Assembly: GCF_028712425.1 (NCBI RefSeq)
Contig: NZ_JAQTQD010000010.1
Coordinates: 1 to 64,000 of the forward strand
Source: Methanoregula sp.
Lineage (GTDB): Archaea; Halobacteriota; Methanomicrobia; Methanomicrobiales; Methanospirillaceae
Direction of reading: 5' to 3'
Length of the DNA: 64,000 bases
A model generated the notes under the pieces. The model made no database searches, had not been told where the DNA came from, and saw only the letters and a list, made by a program, of their open reading frames with translations. A program made the translations under genes and the position numbers. Positions 8,758 to 17,376 of the stretch are shown piece by piece. Numbering within the stretch: position 1 is the stretch's first letter; every line of letters begins with the position of its first letter.

Positions 8758-10359
8758 ATGAAAGCACCGGAACCAGCACCCCTCCTTGGTGTGGATTTCG
8801 GGGACGGGGCCATCGTCTGCGGGAGCATGCTACAGGACGGGAGCCGTTTTTTTACCCATGCATTCCCCGGCTGGTCTGATGAACTCCCGGGCACGGGCGG
8901 GTCCGGGCCGGTGCACCGGGTCCCGGCCCTGGTGCGGTATCGCGACGCGGATCACCATGAAATCGGGGAGGAGGTTGTGCGGGGGGGATATTTGGATACC
9001 CCGACAACGGCGCGGTGGATCCGCAGCTATCTGCTCGAAGAGAGCGGGGCACTGGTCGCAGCGGGGGATGAGAAACGGGTAACATTCCGCGATGCTGCGT
9101 GTGACCTCCTCGGTGCACTCCTTGCACAGACCACGACAGCACATCGGAACATCCGTTCCGTTGTCTTTTCTGTTCCGGAAGATGCGCCGCACTGGTACCG
9201 GGACTGGCTTTCAAAGATCGCCCACGCTTCGGGAATGACCGCCTGCCATACCATCGGAGAATGCACGGCAGCCGCAACCGGCTACGGCCTCACGGTTGAG
9301 ACGGGACAGTCGTTTCTCCTCTTTTCCTGTGACGAAACGGCACTCAGCCTCCGTATAGCATGGAACAACGGGTCTTCAGAAAGCGCAGAGATGGAAGTGA
9401 TCGGGTCGGCCCGGGCAGATACCGGTTCCGTGATCCTGGATTCCTGGATTGCCCAGGAGATCGTGGGAAAAAGCCACCTAATCTATCATGGGAGGCGGGG
9501 ACAAAGCCTGTACGATGCGGCACGTGCATGCGTCCCGGGAGTGGTGCAGCAGCTTACCCATGGCGATGAGGCTGTTGCGGGATTTTCCGACCCGGTCTCC
9601 GGGAGGCAAATCGTCGTGAGGATAACGGCAGGCGACATCGTCCGGGTCTTTGCCGACCATGGATTGCCCGCGATCCTTGACGATGTGGTCCGGCGCGCAC
9701 GCGGGGAGGCACTGGCACGGGGATACGCGGGGAGTGCACCGGCAGCAGTCCTGATGACCGGCCGGGGTTCACTCCTTCCCGCGGTGCAGGAACTTGTCCG
9801 GGAGCGTTTTTTTGGTGTTCCCGTTCACTCTGATCGCCCGCTCGACGCCATTGCGAGGGGGGCGTGCCGGTTCCGTTCCCATAGCGTGTCCTCAGCCTGC
9901 ATCCGGAACAAGTACGCGCTCCGGTACTGGGACCCGGCCACGCGGGAACACCGGTACCGTTTTCTCGTCCACAGCGGCGCACGATTTCCCAGCGCCGGAC
10001 AGGTCGCCCGGATCACCATCAGTGCCGCCTATGACGGGCAGGCCCGGCTTGGTCTCTCCCTGTTTGAGATTGGCAGCAATGGGCCCGGGACAGGACCTGC
10101 ACTCGAACTGGTCCAGGACCCTGCCGGAGGCGTCCGGGTTACCGGGCCCGAAAAAGATGCGGACGAGGAAAGCAGGCCAAGGCTCGTTAATGGCACACAA
10201 CCAGCACTGCTGACCGCCGATCCGCCCGGCGTAAAGGGAGAGCCCCGGTTCGAGCTGACATTCACCATCGACCGCGAGAGACAACTCTGCCTCACGGCCC
10301 GCGATCTCATCACCGGGGCAATTGTGAGAAGGAATACACCGGTGTGCCGGTTAACATAA
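8758..10359 (+). CDS. Hsp70/actin-fold ATPase-like protein
   Basis: A 533-residue DnaK-like protein. Phosphate-1 is LLGVDFGDGAIVCG near residues 8-21. A connect/phosphate-2-like region includes GECTAAATGYG near 165-175, which resembles the DnaK EPTAAALAYG motif. The adenosine loop is AVLMTGRGSLLPAVQ near 325, which resembles the VGGSSRIP segment. The C-terminal 150 residues are beta-rich and could be a substrate-binding domain, but sequence similarity to DnaK there is weak. It is much shorter and more divergent than housekeeping DnaK, and no dnaJ or grpE is nearby. It probably works with the Ycf46-like ATPase and WD40 protein. The start is the ATG at 8758. Confidence 0.75.
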   Translation: MKAPEPAPLLGVDFGDGAIVCGSMLQDGSRFFTHAFPGWSDELPGTGGSGPVHRVPALVRYRDADHHEIGEEVVRGGYLDTPTTARWIRSYLLEESGALVAAGDEKRVTFRDAACDLLGALLAQTTTAHRNIRSVVFSVPEDAPHWYRDWLSKIAHASGMTACHTIGECTAAATGYGLTVETGQSFLLFSCDETALSLRIAWNNGSSESAEMEVIGSARADTGSVILDSWIAQEIVGKSHLIYHGRRGQSLYDAARACVPGVVQQLTHGDEAVAGFSDPVSGRQIVVRITAGDIVRVFADHGLPAILDDVVRRARGEALARGYAGSAPAAVLMTGRGSLLPAVQELVRERFFGVPVHSDRPLDAIARGACRFRSHSVSSACIRNKYALRYWDPATREHRYRFLVHSGARFPSAGQVARITISAAYDGQARLGLSLFEIGSNGPGTGPALELVQDPAGGVRVTGPEKDADEESRPRLVNGTQPALLTADPPGVKGEPRFELTFTIDRERQLCLTARDLITGAIVRRNTPVCRLT

Positions 10360-10373
10360 GTGGAGGAAATGCA

Positions 10374-10577
10374 ATGGAACTTCAGGAAATGGAAATTACC
10401 ATCGACAAGGAAGGAAGAATCAAGGTGAACGTGAAAGGAGTACAGGGCACCGGCTGCCTTGCACTTACCCGGGAACTGGAGAAAGCCGCAGGAGTTGTCG
10501 AGCAAAGGGAATATACCGCGGATTATTACCAGGTGGAGACAGGTGTCCGCGAGCACCGGACACTAACCAACTGGTAA
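10374..10577 (+). CDS. DUF2997 family protein
   Basis: A 67-residue protein matching DUF2997, recognisable by the ITIDKEGRIKVNVKGVQG start and the helix CLALTRELEKAAGVVE. The family is small, of unknown function, and repeatedly found next to DUF1257 and Ycf46-type genes. The start at 10374 is set by a strong GGAGG at 10362-10366. An in-frame ATG at 10344 overlaps the preceding gene and lacks the conserved start. It is the last gene of the cassette; a small stem CCGGT/ACCGG at 10581-10595 follows. Confidence 0.8.
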   Translation: MELQEMEITIDKEGRIKVNVKGVQGTGCLALTRELEKAAGVVEQREYTADYYQVETGVREHRTLTNW

Positions 10578-10637
10578 TATCCGGTCTAACACCGGTCCAT
10601 TCCCCATGATCATAACAGGAGGCAGCCGCTAAAAAAC

Positions 10638-11681
10638 TTAACAGAAATTCTCCGTGATATAGATTGCATTATCTGAAGCGAATGCAACCCCGATCCCCTC
10701 CTGCTGGAAGTGGTAATCAAGGATATTGTTCCGGTGCCCTTCGCTGTTCATCCACCCGTTGACTACCTTATTTGCGATGTACTCTTCAGTGCTCCATTGA
10801 TATTCTGTCTGCATGACAGTCCCGTTGGGCGCTACGAGGTTCTTGTAGGTATCATACCGGTACACCATCGCGATATTCTCGGAAATTCCCTCGGTATAAT
10901 ACGTTTCGTAATCGCGGACACACGGATACCCGGCCCATTCCCCCCGTGCACGGGCATCCATCCCATCCGGGTTCGTATGTTCAAAGAAGCCCCGGAGCGA
11001 CATATCGTAACTGTGCCCGCGGGCAATACTCGCGAGGAAGGAATCATACGGGAGAGTAGACAGCCCGCTCTGCTGGCGCTGTTCATTGATCAGTGCGTGG
11101 ATCCGGGCTTCAAGCGAGGAGGGATCGATGAAGGGCGCACCCTCGGTTTTGCTGGTGCAGGTATCGGATGGCGGCTGTGCGGGGACTCTCGTAACTGGAA
11201 GGGTATTCTGCGCCGTGAATGCCGGTGTGGGTGTCGCTGTTGGCAGGATCGTTGCAGGGGCCTGTGTTGTCTTCGGTGTGGCAATGGTAGTCTTCGTTGT
11301 CGTGATTTTTGTCGTGGGAACCGTGGATGGCGGGGGAGTCGGGAGAGATGTCGCAGGAGTCAGGAGTGCTGTTGTCACGGGTAATGATTCCGTGGGCAGA
11401 GGGGTAATCCCGGTAACTGATGCAGCAGGCACGGGAATAGCGTTGCCGGATTGTTTTCCTGCAGCATTTCCTGATATTCCCATGACCCACGGATATCCGA
11501 GAACCGCAACGATTGCAACAACGACAACAATGACCACAGCCGCGACAAACCATTGCAGTGGTGACCGGCCGGTCCCGGTCAATGACGGAAGGTCAGGCAG
11601 TCTTGTGCCGCACTGGGTACAAAATTTCTGGGATTTGTCGTCTGATATTGCCCCGCAGTTCGGGCAGGTAATGCGCGCCAT
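10638..11681 (-). CDS. Zinc-ribbon, membrane-anchored CAP/SCP-domain protein
   Basis: A 347-residue protein with three parts. Residues 1-25 form a zinc ribbon (CPNC...CTQC). A single hydrophobic segment at about 43-69 anchors it, followed by a Thr/Pro/Ala-rich linker of about 100 residues. The C-terminal 150 residues are a CAP (SCP/PR1-like) domain with LINEQRQQSGL, GHSYDMSLRGFFEH, SENIAM and the signature GWMNSEGHRNNIL. This predicts a cytoplasmic ribbon and an extracellular CAP domain; the target is unknown. The ATG at 11681 begins directly at the zinc ribbon. It is convergent with the DUF2997 gene and lies 46 bases beyond the nfo stop. Confidence 0.82.
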   Translation of the reverse strand: MARITCPNCGAISDDKSQKFCTQCGTRLPDLPSLTGTGRSPLQWFVAAVVIVVVVAIVAVLGYPWVMGISGNAAGKQSGNAIPVPAASVTGITPLPTESLPVTTALLTPATSLPTPPPSTVPTTKITTTKTTIATPKTTQAPATILPTATPTPAFTAQNTLPVTRVPAQPPSDTCTSKTEGAPFIDPSSLEARIHALINEQRQQSGLSTLPYDSFLASIARGHSYDMSLRGFFEHTNPDGMDARARGEWAGYPCVRDYETYYTEGISENIAMVYRYDTYKNLVAPNGTVMQTEYQWSTEEYIANKVVNGWMNSEGHRNNILDYHFQQEGIGVAFASDNAIYITENFC

Positions 11682-11727
11682 GCTTGGATGTGCATGGAAC
11701 CCGCACGGGAAAAAATATTTGGGACAG

Positions 11728-12567
11728 TCACCGTGCCAGTTCGCGCACCTTTTCAATATTCCCCCGGTCATCCCGCCTGTCATCAACGGGGGTCTCGCAG
11801 ACCAGAGGAAGACGCGAAAAGACCTTGTTGTGGAGGAGCTGGCGGAATCCCTCCTCACCAATGAACCCGAGGCCGATATGCTCATGCCGGTCGAGCCCGC
11901 TTCCCCTTTCGCCTTTCGTATCATTGAGATGGATGAGCCTCAGGTTGTCAAGGCCGAATGCCTCATCAAGCTGGTCGAGGGTTTCTATAATGCCATCCTC
12001 TGTTCGCAGCTCATAGCCTGCAGCAAAGGCATGGCAGGTGTCAAAACAGATACCAACACGCTCCTTTTTGTTAATACCGTCCAGGATCCCCCGGATGTGC
12101 TCAAAGCTGCTGCCCACACTGTTCTTCTCCCCGGCAGTATTCTCCAGAAGGAGCATTGAAGAAACCCCTGAATCCTTCAGCGCCGTGTTGATGGCGTGAA
12201 CCACCCTCGATCTCCCCCCGGCCATGCCGTCGCCGAGGTGATGGCCGAGATGCGTGACAAGATATGGGATCCCGAGTGTCGCGCACCTCTCAAGTTCTGC
12301 CGTGAGCGTTGCAATGGATTTCTCGTAAATTTCCGGTTTTGGGGAGGCAAGGTTGGGGAGGTAGGGCATGTGGTCAACCGGCAGGAGACCTGTTGTCCTG
12401 ATCTTTGACCGGAACGCTTCGGCAATGGAAGGGACGATTGGCTGGTATGCCCACCCCCGGGGGTTCCGGGAGAACATCTGGAAAACATCGCAGCCAGCAT
12501 CTTTTGCACGGTCCACTGCAAGGTCAAGAGAACCTGCAATCGAGACATGGACCCCGACTGTTACCAT
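11728..12567 (-). CDS. nfo: Endonuclease IV (AP endonuclease)
   Basis: Cleaves DNA at abasic sites in base-excision repair, using three metal ions in a TIM barrel. The 279-residue protein begins with VGVHVSIAGSLD and carries the family metal ligands in HMPYLPNL, THLGHHLG, LLENTAGEKNSVG, GICFDTCHAFAAGY, HLNDTKGERGSGLDRHEHIGLG and CETP. Length and motifs are complete. The start is the ATG complementary to 12565-12567. Confidence 0.95.
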   Translation of the reverse strand: MVTVGVHVSIAGSLDLAVDRAKDAGCDVFQMFSRNPRGWAYQPIVPSIAEAFRSKIRTTGLLPVDHMPYLPNLASPKPEIYEKSIATLTAELERCATLGIPYLVTHLGHHLGDGMAGGRSRVVHAINTALKDSGVSSMLLLENTAGEKNSVGSSFEHIRGILDGINKKERVGICFDTCHAFAAGYELRTEDGIIETLDQLDEAFGLDNLRLIHLNDTKGERGSGLDRHEHIGLGFIGEEGFRQLLHNKVFSRLPLVCETPVDDRRDDRGNIEKVRELAR

Positions 12568-12651
12568 TCACGAAACTCCTGATCCATCTGATCAGGTTCT
12601 TTTGGCGCGGGGCTATTTGGGAATTGTGATCGTGGATATGAGGAAAAAGGA

Positions 12652-13497
12652 TTATTTCCGGAAAATCACGAGAAGTGCCGCACCAATCCCCATTGCCCCG
12701 ATAACTGCAACGGGCATGCTGCCGGACTTAGTGGGGGGGATGGTTGTTGGTACTTCGGTGGGGACAGCCGTGGGGGTAACTTTGAACTGCTCGGTAAATC
12801 CAATCGGGGGGACCACTTTGATGATATAGACCGAAATTGGCTGCGGGCCGGCCATAAGGGATGATCCTCCCACGCAGGTTGCGGATGATGCTTCACCCTT
12901 CACAAACGTGACTTCCACGCTGGAACCATCGTTCCTCCCGTTGTAGAAAGCTGCCTGGCGCGGGCCGAGGGTTTTTTCAAGAACGCGGGTTCCGCGGGAG
13001 AGGATGTTCACTGAGGAGGTCACTGCCGTGCAGGTTGTCCCAAAACAGGTAGTACAGTCCGGGGCCGTTGAAAGGTCAAGAGAGTAGTCACCGGCAAGTG
13101 GCGTTGGAATGGAGCCCGGGTTCCCTACAGTATCGATCACGTATTCCCCGGCCGGGAGCCCGTTGTAGAGTTTGGCAATGGCAATCCAGTTTCCCCCGGC
13201 GCCCCCGAGGCTTGTTGCGACAACCGTGTCACCCACGTTGAAGATGGTGAGTGCACTGTCCACAGGCACAGAGCCGGTCAGGAACGATGTGTTCATCTGG
13301 GTGAACGAACAGACCGGGTCGCCACTCGCGGGATATGAACAGCCATACTGTTCCGGGTTCTCGATCGTGATCGTCTTATCTTCTTTGCTGATTGACGATA
13401 CCATGCCCTTTACCGTAACTTCCTGGATTACTGCCGCAGCGGGCAGGACACAGAAGCAGAGGAGAAGGACAGGGACTATCAGGTGTACTGCTTTCAT
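12652..13497 (-). CDS. Secreted, C-terminally membrane-anchored surface protein of unknown function
   Basis: A 281-residue protein with an N-terminal signal sequence (MKAVHLIVPVLLLCFCVLPAAA), a beta-rich ectodomain and a C-terminal anchor (SMPVAVIGAMGIGAALLVI followed by FRK). Between these lies a Pro/Thr-rich stalk (TPTAVPTEVPTTIPPT). The ectodomain has paired Cys residues (TAPDCTTCFGTTCTA). The architecture matches the many methanogen envelope proteins with stalk plus anchor. No enzymatic motif is evident. The ATG at 13497 fits the signal peptide and has a GGGAG site 8-10 bases upstream; an ATG 18 bases further upstream is less suitable. Confidence 0.7.
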   Translation of the reverse strand: MKAVHLIVPVLLLCFCVLPAAAVIQEVTVKGMVSSISKEDKTITIENPEQYGCSYPASGDPVCSFTQMNTSFLTGSVPVDSALTIFNVGDTVVATSLGGAGGNWIAIAKLYNGLPAGEYVIDTVGNPGSIPTPLAGDYSLDLSTAPDCTTCFGTTCTAVTSSVNILSRGTRVLEKTLGPRQAAFYNGRNDGSSVEVTFVKGEASSATCVGGSSLMAGPQPISVYIIKVVPPIGFTEQFKVTPTAVPTEVPTTIPPTKSGSMPVAVIGAMGIGAALLVIFRK

Positions 13498-13614
13498 GGT
13501 TATTTGCTCCCACAAGGCCCCTTATGCAAGAACCTATAACGAGAGTTGCCGTTGAAGGATAAAAAGACTGCAGGAAGGAAGCTCTCATTTTCTTATAACG
13601 CAAATCATCTTACC

Positions 13615-14358
13615 ATGAAGGTGACCTTCCTTGGGACCAACGGCTGGTTCGATACCCCGACTGGAAATACCGTCTCGGTCCTCCTCCAGTCGGAGAATTA
13701 TGATATCCTCTTCGATGCCGGCAACGGGATTGCAAAAGCCGACCGGTACATCACCCAGGACAGGCCGGCATTTTTGTTCCTGAGCCACATGCATATCGAC
13801 CATATCGCCGGCCTGCACACTCTCTGTAAGTTCAGGTTCCAAAAAGGGCTGACAGTTTTCACGCAGCAGGGAACACGGGAACAGCTGGAGACGTTCGTTA
13901 ATGAACCCTATACCGTGCCGTTCGCCATGCTCCCCTTCAAAAACGAGGTGCGCGAACTTAGCCCGGGAACCCACCAACTCCCGTTCACCGTCACCTGCCT
14001 TCCACTGGTCCACCCGGTTCCCTGTTTCGGTTACCGGGTGGAACTGGACGGAAAGGTGATCGCGTACTGTACGGACACCGGTGTCTGCGACAATGCCGTC
14101 ACGCTCGCCCGCAATGCAGACCTCCTGATCACCGAATGCGGCCTGAAACCCGGGGAGGCGAGCCCGGAGTGGCCGCACCTGAATCCCGAAAATGCCATCG
14201 CGATCGCAAAAGAGGCCGGGGCAAAGAGACTTGCGCTGATGCACTTCGGGGCCGAGGTATACCGGACCGTTGCGGAACGCGAGGCGCTCGCCGCACAGTA
14301 CAGCGGAATGTGGCCAGGGCTGATCGTGGCGCGCGATGATCTGACTGTGGACATATGA
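13615..14358 (+). CDS. MBL-fold metallo-hydrolase (RNase Z/PhnP-like)
   Basis: A 247-residue metallo-beta-lactamase-fold protein. The metal-binding HxHxDH motif is HMHIDHIAG near residue 60. The later ligands are in LPLVHPVPCFGYRVE, YCTDTGVCDNA (Asp ligand) and LMHFGAEVY (His). The arrangement resembles the RNase Z/PhnP branch, but the tRNase Z exosite is absent, so tRNA 3' processing cannot be claimed. The ATG at 13615 begins the conserved MKVTFLGTNG strand. It is divergent from the surface-protein gene at 12652. Confidence 0.82.
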   Translation: MKVTFLGTNGWFDTPTGNTVSVLLQSENYDILFDAGNGIAKADRYITQDRPAFLFLSHMHIDHIAGLHTLCKFRFQKGLTVFTQQGTREQLETFVNEPYTVPFAMLPFKNEVRELSPGTHQLPFTVTCLPLVHPVPCFGYRVELDGKVIAYCTDTGVCDNAVTLARNADLLITECGLKPGEASPEWPHLNPENAIAIAKEAGAKRLALMHFGAEVYRTVAEREALAAQYSGMWPGLIVARDDLTVDI

Positions 14359-14556
14359 TGTAACGGATGATGTCACGGACACTTTCGCGCGACTGTTTTA
14401 TCTGAACGTCCATTTCTGGCGGCCCTGCACGAGGAGAACCGGAACACCACAGCGCTTTCTTTTTTCTGCACAGGGACTCTCCCCCTATTCAGCCAGGCTG
14501 TCAAAAAGGAATTCCTGTCATAACCAGATGAAATGAAGGGGGCAGAAAGGAAAAGG

Positions 14557-14609
14557 TGAGGGGTGTTCCTGTCCTTCCTCGCACTGCCATTGAATGCAAC
14601 AACCTTCAT
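14557..14609 (-). pseudogene. N-terminal remnant of an NADPH-dependent FMN reductase / iron-sulfur flavoprotein
   Basis: An ATG complementary to 14607-14609, preceded by an AGGTGA ribosome site, opens a frame reading MKVVAFNGSARKDRNTP. This is the typical FMN-phosphate-binding start of the flavodoxin-like NADPH-dependent FMN reductase/ISF family. After about 17 codons the resemblance ends; the same frame continues to 14373 with no family sequence. It therefore looks like a gene truncated after its P-loop-like segment. The rest of the 14359-14713 spacer holds no other supported gene. Confidence 0.5.
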
Positions 14610-14713
14610 CGTATTCACCTGAGAAGTATCCGACGACATGCGCAAGAATACGCACACCTGCCTCTTCCTGAGTGCGCCATCTTAAGACCCCTCACGCCAA
14701 ATGGTGGTGCGAT

Positions 14714-16306
14714 ATGCAACAAAGAATACAGTTTTCCGACCTCCATCTCGGAAAGGAGCTCGGGAAAGCAATAGAAGATATGGGATTTGAGGAGCCATCG
14801 CCCATCCAGGCCCTCGCAATCCCCTTAATCCAGGAGGGCCGTGACGTAACAGCGCAGGCCCAGACCGGCACCGGCAAGACCGCTGCCTTCGGTATCCCCA
14901 TCATCGGCCGTATCGACCCCGCACGGAGGAGCGTACAGGCCATCGTGCTCTGCCCCACCCGCGAACTTGCCATCCAGATTGCCGAGGAGTTCTCAAACCT
15001 CCTTGCACACATACCCCGGATCTCCGTTCTGCCGGTCTATGGCGGGCAGCCGATAGAACGCCAGCTCCGCGCACTCCAGGCAGGCGTCCACATCGTCATC
15101 GGGACGCCCGGCCGCGTTATGGACCACCTCGACCGCCGCACACTCCGTCTCGACGATGTCGGGATGGTTGTGCTGGACGAAGCTGACCAGATGCTCGACA
15201 TGGGATTCCGCGACGACATTGAACTGATCCTGCGAAAGGTCCCGCAGAAACGCCAGACCCTCCTCTTTTCGGCAACCATGCCAAAACCGATCCTCGAAAT
15301 ATCCCGGCAATTCCAGAACAATCCCGAATTTGTCCGGGTCGAGTACGCGGAACTCACTGTCCCGCAAATCGAGCAGTCCTATATCGAGGTTCGTGAACGG
15401 GAGAAACTCGATGTGCTCTGCCGCCTGATCGACCTTGCCGATCCCAACCTTGCCATCATCTTCTGCAATACCAAGCGTCGTGCCGAGGAACTTTCCACGA
15501 AAGTCCGGGCCCGCGGGTACCGTGCCGATGAACTCCACGGCGATATGAAGCAGTCGCAGCGCGACCGGGTCATGGGGGGCTTCCGCAAGGGAATCATCGA
15601 CATCCTGATCGCTACCGATGTCGCGGCACGGGGAATCGATGTCGACGATGTGGACATGGTGATCAACTATGACGTGCCCCAGGACGTGGAGTATTACGTC
15701 CACCGCATCGGGAGGACGGGGCGTGCCGGGAAAAGCGGCCGGGCAGTCTCCTTTGTCACACCAAAGGACTTCACCAAGCTCCGCGAGATCATGCACTATG
15801 CGAAGATCCAGATCCCGCGGATCCCGGTCCCGACCCAGAGCGATGTTGCCCAGACCCGTACCCGGCAGATGATCACCCGGGTGCGCGAGACCATCGAAGC
15901 GGGAGGACTTGAGCCGTTTGTCCGGATCATCGAGGCTGAAGCTGAAGGTGACCTCTCGACAATCGACATTGCAGCCGCGCTCCTGAAAATGCAGATGGAG
16001 CCCGGCTCAGGAGCTGGTGCAGGAACACCTTCGGAGGCAGTGGACTTCGGGGATACCGGTGCAGAGCCCGGCATGGTACGGTTCTTCCTTGCCGTCGGGA
16101 GACAGCACAAGGTCGCACCCAAGGACATTGTCGGTGCAATCGCCGGCGAGACAGGCATCCCCGGGAGAGCCATCGGCGCAATACGGATCCTGGACAGTTA
16201 CTCCTTTGTCGAGATCCCAAAAGAGCATGCAAACGAAGTCTATACCATCATGAAAGAGCGGACGATCCGGAACCAGCCGACCGGGATCGAGCCCGCATCG
16301 GGGTAG
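14714..16306 (+). CDS. DEAD-box ATP-dependent RNA helicase with C-terminal DbpA-like RNA-binding domain
   Basis: A 530-residue helicase. In order it has a Q-motif region, AQTGTGKT (motif I), PTRELAIQ (Ia), GTPGR (Ib), DEAD (II), SATMP (III), IIFCNTKRRAEE (IV), ATDVAARGIDVDDV (V) and HRIGRTGRAG (VI). Residues from about 445 form a DbpA/RNA-recognition-like fold (MVRFFLAVGRQHKV...). Such enzymes remodel rRNA or mRNA structure, often at low temperature or in ribosome assembly. The ATG at 14714 has a GGTGG site at 14703-14707; the in-frame ATG at 14672 lacks one. Confidence 0.93.
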   Translation: MQQRIQFSDLHLGKELGKAIEDMGFEEPSPIQALAIPLIQEGRDVTAQAQTGTGKTAAFGIPIIGRIDPARRSVQAIVLCPTRELAIQIAEEFSNLLAHIPRISVLPVYGGQPIERQLRALQAGVHIVIGTPGRVMDHLDRRTLRLDDVGMVVLDEADQMLDMGFRDDIELILRKVPQKRQTLLFSATMPKPILEISRQFQNNPEFVRVEYAELTVPQIEQSYIEVREREKLDVLCRLIDLADPNLAIIFCNTKRRAEELSTKVRARGYRADELHGDMKQSQRDRVMGGFRKGIIDILIATDVAARGIDVDDVDMVINYDVPQDVEYYVHRIGRTGRAGKSGRAVSFVTPKDFTKLREIMHYAKIQIPRIPVPTQSDVAQTRTRQMITRVRETIEAGGLEPFVRIIEAEAEGDLSTIDIAAALLKMQMEPGSGAGAGTPSEAVDFGDTGAEPGMVRFFLAVGRQHKVAPKDIVGAIAGETGIPGRAIGAIRILDSYSFVEIPKEHANEVYTIMKERTIRNQPTGIEPASG

Positions 16307-16473
16307 CGGGCCTGACCGTCTTCTCTGTTCTTCCGCCCATTTTTTTAGAAGGTTTGCGAAGCCTGACATATCAGGCGCAACCCGCAGCAATCGCGCATCA
16401 TTACGGGAACAATTGTTGCGATCACCCGGCCAGCGGCACAAACCTAATCTATCCCCAAGGGCAATCTGTCGGT

Positions 16474-16974
16474 ATGAACAAGATCGTTGTAAGCGCTTTC
16501 ATCCTGGGAGCATGTCTTGTACTCACTCTCGTGGCCGGCTGCACCCAGCCGGCAGCTCCTGCCACAACACCCGCCCCTACCAGTGTTGAGACCACGGTAG
16601 CGGCAACCGAGGAACCGACGGCTGTGGCGACAGTTCCGGAATCCATCACCCCCGGCCCGACGCAGACGCTGCCGGAGATCTGGAGCATGGAGGTCCAGGT
16701 AAACAGCAATGGCGAGGCGATCAACCCGCAGATAACGGCAACGCTCCGTGGCGGGAAGGGAATGAACGTCATTCCGGCGATCGATGTCAAGGTCACGAGA
16801 TCGGATGGCGGTGTTGAGACCGGTCGGATAGTCCAGCCGCTCCACGTGGGGTCATCGGTTACCCTCAAGGGGACCACCAGCAACAATGACCGTGCAGAAG
16901 TGTGGGTCATCACCCCGAACGGCGATTCAGTAAAGATCTACGATGCGTACGTCCCGTTCAGGTCATTCAATTAA
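16474..16974 (+). CDS. Predicted lipoprotein with Thr/Pro-rich stalk
   Basis: A 166-residue exported protein. The first 23 residues are a lipoprotein signal ending in the lipobox LVAGC, so Cys23 is probably lipidated. A Thr/Ala/Pro-rich linker (about residues 24-65) leads to a beta-rich domain of about 100 residues with no recognised motif. It probably sits on the outer face of the membrane. The start at 16474 is placed at the signal peptide; the frame is open upstream but that part is not protein-like. Confidence 0.75.
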   Translation: MNKIVVSAFILGACLVLTLVAGCTQPAAPATTPAPTSVETTVAATEEPTAVATVPESITPGPTQTLPEIWSMEVQVNSNGEAINPQITATLRGGKGMNVIPAIDVKVTRSDGGVETGRIVQPLHVGSSVTLKGTTSNNDRAEVWVITPNGDSVKIYDAYVPFRSFN

Positions 16975-16985
16975 CTTTTTTTCCA

Positions 16986-17174
16986 TTACCGTGACGAGAA
17001 TCCCTTGGTGAGATGCCCTACATAAAGCATGATCAGGGGGATAAAAATTCCGACTGCCATGATGGCATACCCCTGGGGTTCGTCGCCAAACGGGGGGGTC
17101 ATGGTGATCCAGACGCCGTTCACAAAAATGAACAATCCTATCAGGCAACTGAGTACTTTTATGATCGCTTCCAT
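16986..17174 (-). CDS. Small two-helix membrane protein
   Basis: A 62-residue protein with two predicted transmembrane segments, VLSCLIGLFIFVNGVWITM and AIMAVGIFIPLIMLYVG, and a short charged tail (HLTKGFSSR). I favour the ATG complementary to 17172-17174, which has AGGTG just upstream; a GTG nine bases further upstream is the alternative. Codon use and two clean helices make it a plausible real gene. Function unknown. It is convergent with the lipoprotein gene, 11 bases away. Confidence 0.6.
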   Translation of the reverse strand: MEAIIKVLSCLIGLFIFVNGVWITMTPPFGDEPQGYAIMAVGIFIPLIMLYVGHLTKGFSSR

Positions 17175-17376
17175 GACCTGCACCTTTCTTTACAAGGTGA
17201 TGCCTGCGCATGCTATTAAGTGCTCGTATCCGTGCGCAGATAGTGCAGGGCCTGTTATGAACCATCTGCCCTGACAGGTGTGATGCATTTTTCATCTCTG
17301 CGAATGAACAGATCAGGGACACACCTGCCGGTTGTCGGAAATCCACAGCCGGCAAAAACGGAAAATGGGGAAAACC

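Noticed and set aside
17332-17376. TTG or ATG starts of nicotinate phosphoribosyltransferase upstream of 17377
   Set aside because: The ribosome-site-like GGGG and the conserved family start favour ATG 17377.
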